Shown: positions 1-7,333 of the stretch, piece after piece | How the letters are laid out: each line of letters opens with the position of its first letter | Position numbering within the stretch: the first letter of the stretch is position 1 | Assembly (NCBI GenBank): GCA_902628305.1 | Contig: CACOMK010000008.1 | Location: 1-40,718, forward strand | Direction of reading: 5' to 3' | DNA length: 40,718 nucleotides | DNA from: an uncultured Pelagibacteraceae bacterium | GTDB lineage: Bacteria; Pseudomonadota; Alphaproteobacteria; Pelagibacterales; Pelagibacteraceae | Notes under the pieces: model-generated | What the model was told of the DNA's origin: nothing | Seen by the model: only the letters and a program-made list of their open reading frames with translations | Databases searched by the model: none | Program-made: the position numbers and the translations under genes

Positions 1-654
1 CTTAATCAGCAAATACTTAAATTTGATTATGATCAAAATTTTAAAGATCAGGATTTTTATGTTTCAAACAGCAACGAACACTCTTTTAGCCTGTTAAATA
101 GTTGGCCAAAATGGGATAAAAATTTTATAAACTTAATAGGTGAAAAGTTTTCAGGAAAAAGTCATTTAATAAATATATTTTTAGAAAAGTACAGAGGAAT
201 TAAAATTAATGCTGAAGATATTAACAATGACTTTCTTCAACAAATTAAAATATATGAAAATATTATTGTTGAGGATTTAACCGAAAAAATAAATGAAAAC
301 TTATTATTTACACTTATAAATATAATAGATCAGGATAATAAGTACTTAATAGTAACCTCAAAAATACCAATAGTTGACTTTAATTTTAAATTAAATGATC
401 TTAATTCAAGATCTAATAATTTTATTTTATCTCAAATTGAAAAACCTGGTGACGATTTAATTTATGCACTAATATTAAAAAATCTTTCTGATCGTCAAAT
501 ATCAATAGACCAAAAACTTATTGAATTTATAATTAAGAGAATTGATAGAACTTATGGCAAAATTTCTGATTTCATATATAAAATCGACGAAATTAGTTTA
601 AAAAGAAAGAAACCAATCGATTTTAAAATTATAAAAGAAGCATTAGAGGTTTAA
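1..654 (+). CDS. hda: HdaA-like DnaA-homologous regulatory protein, 5' end cut off
   Basis: The frame is open from base 1 to the TAA at 652-654 and gives 217 residues; the start lies before the window. The order of motifs fits the short DnaA-like AAA+ proteins (HdaA/Hda) that stimulate ATP hydrolysis by DnaA at the replication clamp and so limit re-initiation. Visible are an N-terminal stretch with SFSLLNSWPKWD, a P-loop-like GEKFSGKSH, a Walker-B-like region around IIVEDL, and a C-terminal helical lid. No DnaA DNA-binding domain IV follows, as expected for Hda. The P-loop is degenerate, lacking the usual second glycine spacing. It ends directly at the aspS start, so the two genes are probably co-transcribed. 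Family assignment rests on these motifs; a DnaA-like protein of another subfamily is possible. Confidence 0.8.
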   Translation, partial: LNQQILKFDYDQNFKDQDFYVSNSNEHSFSLLNSWPKWDKNFINLIGEKFSGKSHLINIFLEKYRGIKINAEDINNDFLQQIKIYENIIVEDLTEKINENLLFTLINIIDQDNKYLIVTSKIPIVDFNFKLNDLNSRSNNFILSQIEKPGDDLIYALILKNLSDRQISIDQKLIEFIIKRIDRTYGKISDFIYKIDEISLKRKKPIDFKIIKEALEV

Positions 655-2439
655 TTGAATAAATACAGAACACACAAGTGTAATGAATTAAGAAAAGAGG
701 ATGTAGATAAAAAAATTTCTCTTTCAGGCTGGATAAATAAAAAAAGAGACCATGGGAATTTATTATTTATTGATTTGAGAGATAATTATGGAATTACCCA
801 ATGTATAATTGATAAAGATAATAAATATTTTTCTGATTTAGAAAAAATGCAATTAGAAACAGTAATTAAAGTTGAGGGAAAGGTTGTTAACAGATCTAAA
901 GAAACAATTAATTCTGAAATTGACACTGGTGAAATTGAGGTTGTTATTGAGCAGCATGAAATTTTAGGTACTTGTAAAGAGCTCCCAATGCCAGTCTTTA
1001 GTGATCAAGAATATGCAGAAGAAATAAGATTGAAATATAGATTCTTAGATTTAAGAAGAAAAAAAATTCATGCAAATATTATTTTAAGATCCAAGGTTAT
1101 TTCATACATCCGAAATGAAATGACTAAATTAGGTTTTTTAGAATTTCAAACACCAATTTTAACCTCATCTAGCCCAGAGGGTGCTAGAGATTTTTTAGTA
1201 CCTAGTCGTTTAAATCCTGGAAAATTTTATGCACTACCACAAGCTCCTCAGCAATTTAAACAATTAATAATGGTTTCGGGCTTTGATAGATACTTTCAAA
1301 TTGCACCTTGCTTCAGAGATGAAGATGCTAGAGCAGACAGAAGTCCTGGGGAGTTTTATCAATTAGATTTGGAAATGTCATTTGTTGAGCAAGAGGATGT
1401 ATTTAATGTTGTTGAAAAGTTAATGGTTAATACATTTAAAAATTTTTCAACTAAAAAACTGATGTTTGATAAATTTCCAAAGATTTCATACAAGGAATCT
1501 ATGCTTAAATATGGTACTGATAAACCAGATTTAAGAAACCCACTCATTGTAAATGATATAACTGAAATTTTTACAAGAGAAGATGTTTCATTTGAAATAT
1601 TTAAAAAATTAGTTAAATCTGGATCTAAAGTAAGATGTATTGTTACAAAAAATACAAAAGATAAACCCAGAAGTTTTTTTGACAATATTGATAAATGGGC
1701 TAAAGAAGAAGGTGCTTCTGGTTTAGCTTATTTTACTTTTGAAAAAAATAAAGATATTTCAGCAAAAGGCCCTATTGGAAAATTCTTTTCTCAAGATGCA
1801 TTGGTTGAAATCATGAAAAAAACAAACTGTGAAATAGGGGATAGTATTTTCATGGCTTGTGGAAAACAAGATGAATTAGAAAGAATTACTGCACTAGCAA
1901 GAGATAAAATTGCAAAAGATCTTGACTTAATTGATGAAAATATTTTCGCATTTTGTTGGATTGTAGATTATCCAATGTTCGAAAAAGATGATTTAACAAA
2001 CAAAATTAAGTTTAGTCATAATCCATTTTCAATGCCTCAAGGAGATTTAAGTGAAAAAGATTTTGAAAACCCATTAGATATACTTGCTTATCAATACGAC
2101 ATAGTTTGTAATGGTATAGAATTATCTTCAGGAGCAATTAGAAATCATAAACCAGAACTTATGTATAAACTTTTCTCGATTGCAGGATATGATAAAAATC
2201 AAGTAGATGAAAAATTTAGTGGTATGATTAATGCACTTAGTTATGGCGCACCTCCACATGGAGGAATAGCACCTGGTATTGATAGAATCGTAATGTTATT
2301 AGCTAATGAGAAAAATATTAGGGAAGTTACTATGTTTCCAATGAACCAAAACGCACAAGATTTGATGATGAATGCACCATCTGAGGTAAATCCAGATCAA
2401 TTGAAAGAATTAAATTTAGCTTTAAAAACAAAAAAATAA
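655..2439 (+). CDS. aspS: Aspartyl-tRNA synthetase (AspRS), possibly non-discriminating
   Basis: The 594-residue protein matches bacterial class II AspRS (E. coli 590). An N-terminal OB anticodon-binding domain (about 1-105) is followed by the catalytic core interrupted by a GAD insertion. Motif 2 is FRDEDARADRSPGEF near residue 220, and motif 3 is GIAPGIDRIVMLL near 537-549. Translation starts at TTG 655 directly after the hdaA stop; family members begin with the same xxYRTHxC pattern, and the next Met is residue 65, so TTG is the only sensible start. Residue 33 is His in KKRDHGN, the residue linked to relaxed tRNA specificity in the Pseudomonas aeruginosa enzyme, where discriminating AspRS has Leu. 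The second specificity position (near residue 83) is not Gly, so the reading is mixed. Confidence 0.97.
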   Translation: MNKYRTHKCNELRKEDVDKKISLSGWINKKRDHGNLLFIDLRDNYGITQCIIDKDNKYFSDLEKMQLETVIKVEGKVVNRSKETINSEIDTGEIEVVIEQHEILGTCKELPMPVFSDQEYAEEIRLKYRFLDLRRKKIHANIILRSKVISYIRNEMTKLGFLEFQTPILTSSSPEGARDFLVPSRLNPGKFYALPQAPQQFKQLIMVSGFDRYFQIAPCFRDEDARADRSPGEFYQLDLEMSFVEQEDVFNVVEKLMVNTFKNFSTKKLMFDKFPKISYKESMLKYGTDKPDLRNPLIVNDITEIFTREDVSFEIFKKLVKSGSKVRCIVTKNTKDKPRSFFDNIDKWAKEEGASGLAYFTFEKNKDISAKGPIGKFFSQDALVEIMKKTNCEIGDSIFMACGKQDELERITALARDKIAKDLDLIDENIFAFCWIVDYPMFEKDDLTNKIKFSHNPFSMPQGDLSEKDFENPLDILAYQYDIVCNGIELSSGAIRNHKPELMYKLFSIAGYDKNQVDEKFSGMINALSYGAPPHGGIAPGIDRIVMLLANEKNIREVTMFPMNQNAQDLMMNAPSEVNPDQLKELNLALKTKK

Positions 2440-2440
2440 C

Positions 2441-3265
2441 TTATTTTTTACCTTTTAAACTTATTTTTACATCTGAAAGATCAACTAGATTTTTTTTATA
2501 ATTATTTCTAACAAAACCTTTACTGGTAATATCTTTTACAATTTTCAATAATTGATTTTGATCTTCAGAGCTTTGATCTTCTGCATTGATGGCATCATTT
2601 CCACCAATAGCTGGAGTATGGGCCAGATCTTCTCTATTTTGATATGAAATAGCTAGTTCTCTGAAAATATAATCCAAAATTGATGTAGCACTTAAAATTC
2701 TATCATTACCATGTACTTTGCCTGATGGTTCAAATTTTGTGCCAACAAATGCACTTATAAACTCATCTAACGGAACACCGTATTGAAGGCCTAAAGAAAC
2801 AGCAATTGCAAAGTTATTCATTAAGGCTTTAACAAGTTCACCCTCTTTACTGGTATCAATAAATATTTCTCCAATTTTTCCGTCTTCATATTCTCCAGTA
2901 TGTAGGTAAACTTTGTGGTCACCAATAGTAGCTTTTTGAATGTATCCTTTTCTTCTGTCAGGCATGCTAAATCTTTTACCTGACTTCTCGTTAGCTATGT
3001 TTATACTTGTTATTACACTTTCTTTATTTACGGGGTTTTTTTTATTCGTTTCGGTAACTACATCCACTTTGTTGTTTTCAAGCACTTTATTGTTTTTTGG
3101 ATCTAGACTTTTTGTTTTTCTGTTATCAAGTTTTACGTCTAAAACTTCAAATTTACCATCATCTCTTTTTTCTAAATTTTTTAACTCTGCCTCATTAATA
3201 TCATCTAAATAATGATTTACTTTAAAGGTACAGGTATAATAAGTTTCAACTAAATATTTTGCCAT
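2441..3265 (-). CDS. Standalone NrdJ C-terminal-like protein (TSCPD-related), no catalytic domain
   Basis: This 274-residue protein resembles only the C-terminal region of adenosylcobalamin-dependent class II ribonucleotide reductases. Residues 104-215 carry the recognisable block [46 protein letters not shown] and [18 protein letters not shown]. In full-length NrdJ (over 1000 residues) this follows the catalytic barrel. Here there is no barrel and no glycyl/thiyl or cobalamin-binding part; instead there is a Lys/Asn-rich linker (40-100) and an N-terminal [14 protein letters not shown] segment. No CxxC zinc ribbon is visible at the C terminus. It starts at ATG 3265 and is transcribed away from the NDUFA12 gene across a 114-bp AT-rich gap. 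Its role is unknown to me; a regulatory or vestigial RNR-related function is conjecture. Confidence 0.8.
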   Translation of the reverse strand: MAKYLVETYYTCTFKVNHYLDDINEAELKNLEKRDDGKFEVLDVKLDNRKTKSLDPKNNKVLENNKVDVVTETNKKNPVNKESVITSINIANEKSGKRFSMPDRRKGYIQKATIGDHKVYLHTGEYEDGKIGEIFIDTSKEGELVKALMNNFAIAVSLGLQYGVPLDEFISAFVGTKFEPSGKVHGNDRILSATSILDYIFRELAISYQNREDLAHTPAIGGNDAINAEDQSSEDQNQLLKIVKDITSKGFVRNNYKKNLVDLSDVKISLKGKK

Positions 3266-3379
3266 TTGACCTCAATTTTAATTTTAATTTGAATATTGAA
3301 TCAATTTACTTATATACATATTCATATTTTAGTCTAATTTAAATTTTACAATTTTTAATTGAAAAAATAAAAAAAAATT

Positions 3380-3739
3380 ATGTTGACACTTTTTAAAAAA
3401 ATTTTCACATGGTGGAATCGGGACACTTTTGGAACAAGATTAAAAACTATTTTTTTTGGAAAACTTGTTGGTACCGATGAGTTAGGCAATAAATACTACG
3501 AGAGTAAAAATGGAAAAAGATGGGTTATATATTCAAACACAATTGACGCATCTAAAATTCCAGTAGAGTGGTATTCTTGGATACATTTTACTCCAAATAA
3601 AATTGAAAAAAAACACGATTTAGAAAAATATGATTGGCAAAAACCGCATCAGGAAAATTTAACTGGAACAGAAGCAGCATACTACCCAAATAAAAACAAA
3701 AATGGTGTTAAAAAGAAATACTCTAGTTGGAAAGAATAG
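3380..3739 (+). CDS. NDUFA12-family complex I accessory subunit (B17.2 homologue)
   Basis: The 119-residue protein has the hallmarks of the NDUFA12/B17.2 family, a supernumerary subunit of NADH:ubiquinone oxidoreductase shared by mitochondria and alphaproteobacteria. Visible are the N-terminal FTWWNRDTFGTRLKT, the G-D-x-GNKYYE pattern as GTDELGNKYYES, RWVIYS, and VEWYSWIHF. The C terminus (KPHQENLTGTEAAYYP) also fits the family. The start is ATG 3380. The next gene (DUF2155) overlaps its last 38 bases; this pair is commonly adjacent in alphaproteobacteria, to my knowledge. No other complex I gene is nearby. The protein is soluble with no signal peptide, consistent with the matrix/cytoplasmic arm. 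Confidence 0.93.
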   Translation: MLTLFKKIFTWWNRDTFGTRLKTIFFGKLVGTDELGNKYYESKNGKRWVIYSNTIDASKIPVEWYSWIHFTPNKIEKKHDLEKYDWQKPHQENLTGTEAAYYPNKNKNGVKKKYSSWKE

Positions 3740-4109
3740 TTTCAAATTATTAATTGCAATTTGTTTAATTTATTTTTCTCTAGTATTTTCCTCAAATTCA
3801 AAAAATAATTTAGAAGGAACTTTTACAGATATAAAAATCTTAGATAAAATAAGTTCTAAAAATACTCTAATAAAACTCAAAAATGGAGAGTTAATAAAAT
3901 TTAAAGATTTAGTGATCAAAAGTCTAAAATGTAAAAATTCCGAGTTTGATGATAACCCAGAAATAACTGCGTATATACAGGTAACAGATTTGACAAATAA
4001 AAATAATGACGAAGTATTTGTTTTTAATGGCTGGATGTTTTCATCAAGTCCATCAATAGCACCTTTCGATCATCCTGTTTATGATGTTTGGCTCGTTAGT
4101 TGTTATTAA
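3702..4109 (+). CDS. DUF2155-domain exported protein
   Basis: The 135-residue protein has a hydrophobic segment FKLLIAICLIYFSLVFS at about 14-30, which looks like a signal peptide or N-terminal anchor. The rest forms the DUF2155 domain, recognised by the C-terminal signature FNGWMFSSSPSIAPFDHPVYDVW followed by a conserved Cys. Two Cys (one in LKCKNSEF, one at the C terminus) could form a disulfide in the periplasm. Function is unknown in the family. The ATG at 3702 lies inside the NDUFA12 gene; GTG 3705 is an alternative and no better start is seen downstream, because the signal segment begins soon after. It converges on accC with a 4-base overlap. Confidence 0.88.
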   Translation: MVLKRNTLVGKNSFKLLIAICLIYFSLVFSSNSKNNLEGTFTDIKILDKISSKNTLIKLKNGELIKFKDLVIKSLKCKNSEFDDNPEITAYIQVTDLTNKNNDEVFVFNGWMFSSSPSIAPFDHPVYDVWLVSCY

Positions 4110-5443
4110 AAAATTGATTCTTTGTCCAACCAACTTACATTAAAATCTGAATTGATAAATTTCTTATGATTTAGTAATTTTTTGTGAAGAGGAATAGTTG
4201 TGGTTATTCCTTCGATTACAAACTCATCTAAAGATCTATTCATTCTTTGAATAGCCTCAGTTCTATTTCTTCCGTGACAGATTAATTTACAAACCATGCT
4301 GTCATAATAAGGTGTTACTTTATATCCTTGAAATATTGATCCATCTACTCTAGTTCTAAATCCTGAAGGTTGATGACACATTGTAATAATTCCAGGAGAG
4401 GGTTGAAAGTTTTTACTTGCATCTTCTGCATTTATTCTACATTCAATAGCATGTCCCCTTGGATTTATATCACTTTGCTTTAAAGCAGTTTCACCTGAAA
4501 AAGCAATCCAGATTTGTTCTTTGATTATATCAATACCAGTAACCATCTCAGTTACAGGGTGTTCTACTTGAACTCTTGTATTCATTTCAAGAAAATAGAA
4601 TTTTCCATCTTCATATATAAACTCAACTGTTCCAGCACCCATATAACCAATTTCAGTAACCATTTTGACTGTTTTTTCAAATAAATCATTTCTTATTTCA
4701 TTATTTAAAACTGGACTAGGAGTTTCCTCAATTAACTTTTGATGTCTTCTTTGGACCGAACAATCTCTTTCGTGCAAATGAACTACTCTATTTTTCCCAG
4801 CTAATATTTGAACTTCAATGTGCCTTGGATTTTGGAAAAATTTTTCAATATAGACTTCATCATTTCCAAAGTATTTTTGAGCCTCTGATTTTGCAGTAGA
4901 AAACAAAGTTTCAAATTCTTCCTCTTTGTAAACAATTTTCATACCTTTTCCACCACCTCCCCCTGAGGCTTTAATTAAAACTGGAAAACCAATTTTTTTA
5001 CAAAGTTCTTTTGCACTTAAAATATCTTTAACACCACCTTCAGATCCTTCTATGACAGGTAAACCATTCTTTTTTGCTATTCTCTTTGCTTGAATTTTGT
5101 CTCCCATCATTTCGATATGCTTGGAGGAAGCTCCAATAAAATTAATTTTATTTTCCTCTAAAATTTTTGCAAAATTAGCATTTTCTGAGAGGAATCCGTA
5201 TCCAGGATGAACAGCATCTGCATTGGTTAGTTCTATTGCTGACATTAAAGCAGGAATATTCAAATAACTATTTTGTGGTTGATGAGAACCAATGCAAACG
5301 CTTTCATCTGCCATCCTTACGTGCATACTCTCTCTATCCACATCTGAATGAACAGCTACAGTAGGTATACCCCATTCTTTACAAGCTCTAATTATTCTAA
5401 CTGCAATTTCCCCACGGTTTGCAATTAAAATTTTTTTAAACAT
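4106..5443 (-). CDS. accC: Acetyl-CoA carboxylase, biotin carboxylase subunit
   Basis: The 445-residue protein is full length for AccC (E. coli 449). It carboxylates the biotin on AccB using ATP and bicarbonate, the first step of fatty-acid synthesis. The N-terminal biotin carboxylase domain opens with FKKILIANRGEIAVRIIRA. The ATP-grasp domain has the glycine-rich KASGGGGGKGMKIV and the active-site stretch FLEMNTRVQVEHPVTE, and the C-terminal domain contains YDSMVCKLI. It lies 3 bases downstream of accB on the same strand, the usual accBC pair. Its stop overlaps the DUF2155 stop from the other strand. The start is ATG 5443. Confidence 0.98.
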   Translation of the reverse strand: MFKKILIANRGEIAVRIIRACKEWGIPTVAVHSDVDRESMHVRMADESVCIGSHQPQNSYLNIPALMSAIELTNADAVHPGYGFLSENANFAKILEENKINFIGASSKHIEMMGDKIQAKRIAKKNGLPVIEGSEGGVKDILSAKELCKKIGFPVLIKASGGGGGKGMKIVYKEEEFETLFSTAKSEAQKYFGNDEVYIEKFFQNPRHIEVQILAGKNRVVHLHERDCSVQRRHQKLIEETPSPVLNNEIRNDLFEKTVKMVTEIGYMGAGTVEFIYEDGKFYFLEMNTRVQVEHPVTEMVTGIDIIKEQIWIAFSGETALKQSDINPRGHAIECRINAEDASKNFQPSPGIITMCHQPSGFRTRVDGSIFQGYKVTPYYDSMVCKLICHGRNRTEAIQRMNRSLDEFVIEGITTTIPLHKKLLNHKKFINSDFNVSWLDKESIF

Positions 5444-5446
5444 TAT

Positions 5447-5881
5447 TTATTCAAGAATAATAATAGTTTGACCAAATTCGACGGGCTGACCATCTTCAAC
5501 ACAAATTTCTTTAACAATGCCATCTGCTGTAGAAGGAACATGGTTCATTGTTTTCATTGCCTCAACAATCATTATTGTGTCACCTTTTTTTATTTTTTTT
5601 CCTATTTCAACAAATTTCTTCGCACCAGGCTCTGGAGCATGGTAAGCTGTTCCAATTATTGGTGAGGTAACTTCTGTACCAGATTTAACATTTTGATCTG
5701 GAATAGGAGCTGAACTAGTTGAACTAGTAGAAGCCGAAATTATTTGTGGCTGACTGTTAATTGAAACATTATTTTTTGAAACTTTAATTTTTGTATCTTT
5801 TTCTGTTATTTCTATCTCTGTAAGATTAAATTCTTTTAAGTAATCGCTTAATTCTTGAATTATTTTTTTATCTATTTTCAT
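5447..5881 (-). CDS. accB: Biotin carboxyl carrier protein of acetyl-CoA carboxylase
   Basis: The 144-residue protein has the three parts of AccB: an N-terminal domain (1-40), a Ser/Thr/Pro-rich flexible linker (about 41-70) and a biotinyl domain (71-144). The biotinylated lysine is K110 in IVEAMKTMNHV; the residue after Lys is Thr where E. coli has Met, a variation seen in other biotinyl domains. The E. coli-type thumb is represented by TAYHAPEPGAKKFVEIG. The gene starts at ATG 5881, inside the last bases of aroQ (14-base overlap), and is followed 3 bases later by accC, so aroQ-accB-accC form one transcription unit. Confidence 0.97.
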   Translation of the reverse strand: MKIDKKIIQELSDYLKEFNLTEIEITEKDTKIKVSKNNVSINSQPQIISASTSSTSSAPIPDQNVKSGTEVTSPIIGTAYHAPEPGAKKFVEIGKKIKKGDTIMIVEAMKTMNHVPSTADGIVKEICVEDGQPVEFGQTIIILE

Positions 5882-6317
5882 TTTGCAAAGTCTTGTGTAA
5901 TGAAATTATGGCCAAAATATATCCTTCAGCACCTAATCCGAAAATTCCTCCAGTTACAACTCCACTTATAAGTGATTTATGTCTAAAATCCTCTCTTTTA
6001 TAAATATTTGATAAGTGAAGTTCAATTATTGGTTTTTTGAATAAATCAAGTGCATCTCTTATTGAAACTGATGTATGAGTAAAACCTGCTGCATTTATAA
6101 TCATGCCATCAAAAGTTTCCCTTGCATTTTGTATTATATTTACCAGTTCTCCTTCAATATTAGATTGAAAAAATTCTACATCAAGACCCATTTCTTTACC
6201 TTTTTTTAGACAATTTTCTTTAAGTTGATTAAAAGTAATAGATCCATATTGTGATTGTTCTCTTTCACCTAATAGATTAAGATTTGGACCATTAATAATA
6301 ATTATTTTATTATTCAT
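5868..6317 (-). CDS. aroQ: 3-dehydroquinate dehydratase, type II
   Basis: The 149-residue length and motifs fit the dodecameric type II dehydroquinase of the shikimate pathway. The N terminus IIIINGPNLNLLGERE leads to catalytic Tyr24 in QYGS; the flexible lid loop carries Arg. The NAAGFTHTSVSIRDAL block and ELHLSN with catalytic His102 complete the site, followed by REDFRHKS. The order aroQ-accB-accC is common in proteobacteria. The start is ATG 6315-6317. Only 16 bases separate it from the divergent thiS, so both promoters must sit within neighbouring coding sequence or the genes are read from further away. Confidence 0.97.
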   Translation of the reverse strand: MNNKIIIINGPNLNLLGEREQSQYGSITFNQLKENCLKKGKEMGLDVEFFQSNIEGELVNIIQNARETFDGMIINAAGFTHTSVSIRDALDLFKKPIIELHLSNIYKREDFRHKSLISGVVTGGIFGLGAEGYILAIISLHKTLQNENR

Positions 6318-6333
6318 TCAGCATTTATATACG

Positions 6334-6552
6334 ATGAAAAAAATAAAAAAAATAAAAATTAAAGTAAATGGGAAATTCCAATCCATAATTCAGGACTCTA
6401 AACTCTCAGAGCTCTTAAAATATCTCAAAATACCTTTAAATAAAGTAGCAATTGAGCTTAATAAAGAAATAATAGATAAAAGAAAAATTAATAAAATAAA
6501 ATTAAATAAAAATGATAAAATTGAAATAGTACATTTTATTGGAGGTGGTTAA
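6334..6552 (+). CDS. thiS: Sulfur carrier protein ThiS
   Basis: This 72-residue beta-grasp protein ends in the diglycine needed for adenylation and thiocarboxylate formation (HFIGGG). It supplies sulfur for the thiazole ring of thiamine. The sequence is very Lys/Ile-rich for the family, in line with the AT-rich genome, but IKVNGKFQ near the N terminus and KIEIVHFIGGG at the C terminus are typical. Its last codons overlap the ribosome-binding site of thiG. No TPP riboswitch can fit in the 16-base gap upstream. Confidence 0.93.
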   Translation: MKKIKKIKIKVNGKFQSIIQDSKLSELLKYLKIPLNKVAIELNKEIIDKRKINKIKLNKNDKIEIVHFIGGG

Positions 6553-6556
6553 TTTG
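6541..6556 (+). promoter_or_regulatory. Shine-Dalgarno and TTG start deciding the thiG start
   Basis: A strong GGAGG (6541-6545) lies inside the terminal Gly codons of thiS, 8 bases before TTG 6554-6556. The protein from this TTG begins with KKDSLIIANKKF, as ThiG proteins usually do. An earlier in-frame TTG at 6539 would place the Shine-Dalgarno sequence inside the gene and is rejected. The diglycine codons of ThiS thus double as the ribosome-binding site of its partner, coupling translation of the two. Confidence 0.7.
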
Positions 6557-7327
6557 AAAAAAGATAGTTTGATAATTGCAAATAAAAAATTTAATTCCAG
6601 ATTAATTGTTGGAACTGGAAAATATAAAAGTATGTCAGAGTGTGCAAAAGCAATTTATCTTTCAGGTGCAGATATTGTTACAGTCGCAGTAAGAAGAGTT
6701 AATATTTCTGATAAAAAAAAGCCTTTGCTAATGGATTATATTAATCCAAAAAAAATTACATATCTACCAAATACGGCAGGCTGTTTTAATTCTAAAGAGG
6801 CTTTAAGAACTCTTAGACTTGCAAGAGAAATAGGTGGTTGGAAATTAGTTAAATTAGAAGTTTTGGGAGATAAAAAAAACTTATTTCCAGATATGATAGA
6901 AACTTTAAAATCTACAGAGGTACTAGCGAAAGAAGGATTTAAGGTAATGGTTTATTGTAACGATGACCCATTGATGGCTAAGCGTTTAGAGAATTCAGGT
7001 GCTAATGCAATTATGCCCTTAGCTGCACCTATTGGTTCAGGATTAGGAATACAGAACAAAATTAATATTCAAATTATTAGAAAACAAACCAAACTTCCTT
7101 TAATAATAGATGCTGGCCTAGGTCAGGCGTCTGACGCAACAATTGCTATGGAATTAGGATGTGATGGAGTGCTAGTTAATACTGCAATAGCAAAGGCAAA
7201 AAAACCCTTTGATATGGCCCTTGCTTTTAAAAATGCAGTAATTGCAGGAAGACAATCTTATAAATCTGGTAGAATAGATAAAATTTTAATGGGGAAACCA
7301 TCTTCCCCATCAAAAGGGGTTATTTAG
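6554..7327 (+). CDS. thiG: Thiazole synthase ThiG
   Basis: The 257-residue TIM-barrel enzyme condenses deoxyxylulose 5-phosphate, dehydroglycine and ThiS thiocarboxylate into thiazole phosphate. Key features are RLIVGTGKYK at the N terminus, SGADIVTVAVRRVNISD, and the Schiff-base lysine K100 in LVKLEVLGD. The phosphate-binding APIGSGLGI and DAGLGQASDA follow, then MELGCDGVLVNTAIA. It directly follows thiS. thiC, thiE and thiO are not in the window; cultured SAR11 are known to lack pyrimidine synthesis via ThiC, so this may be a thiazole-only route. It converges on rne with an 8-base overlap. Confidence 0.97.
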   Translation: MKKDSLIIANKKFNSRLIVGTGKYKSMSECAKAIYLSGADIVTVAVRRVNISDKKKPLLMDYINPKKITYLPNTAGCFNSKEALRTLRLAREIGGWKLVKLEVLGDKKNLFPDMIETLKSTEVLAKEGFKVMVYCNDDPLMAKRLENSGANAIMPLAAPIGSGLGIQNKINIQIIRKQTKLPLIIDAGLGQASDATIAMELGCDGVLVNTAIAKAKKPFDMALAFKNAVIAGRQSYKSGRIDKILMGKPSSPSKGVI

Positions 7328-7333
7328 TTTTTT
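7289..7333. terminator. Candidate shared terminator at the thiG/rne convergence
   Basis: An inverted repeat ATGGGGAA (7289-7296), loop ACCATC, TTCCCCAT (7303-7310) sits in the last codons of thiG. It is followed on the plus strand by GGGG and then a T run at 7327-7333. On the minus strand it is followed by an AT-rich tract (TTAAAATTTTA). It is one of the few GC-containing hairpins in this AT-rich DNA and lies exactly where two genes converge, so a bidirectional intrinsic terminator is plausible. The T run is about 16 bases from the main hairpin; the alternative stem CCCC/GGGG (7305-7318) is closer. Confidence 0.4.

Noticed and set aside
3266..3379. Defined promoters for the NrdJ-tail and NDUFA12 genes
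   Set aside because: Several TTGAAT/TATATA combinations are possible in this AT-rich gap and none stands out.
6318..6333. TPP riboswitch before thiS
   Set aside because: Only 16 bases separate thiS from the divergent aroQ, far too short.
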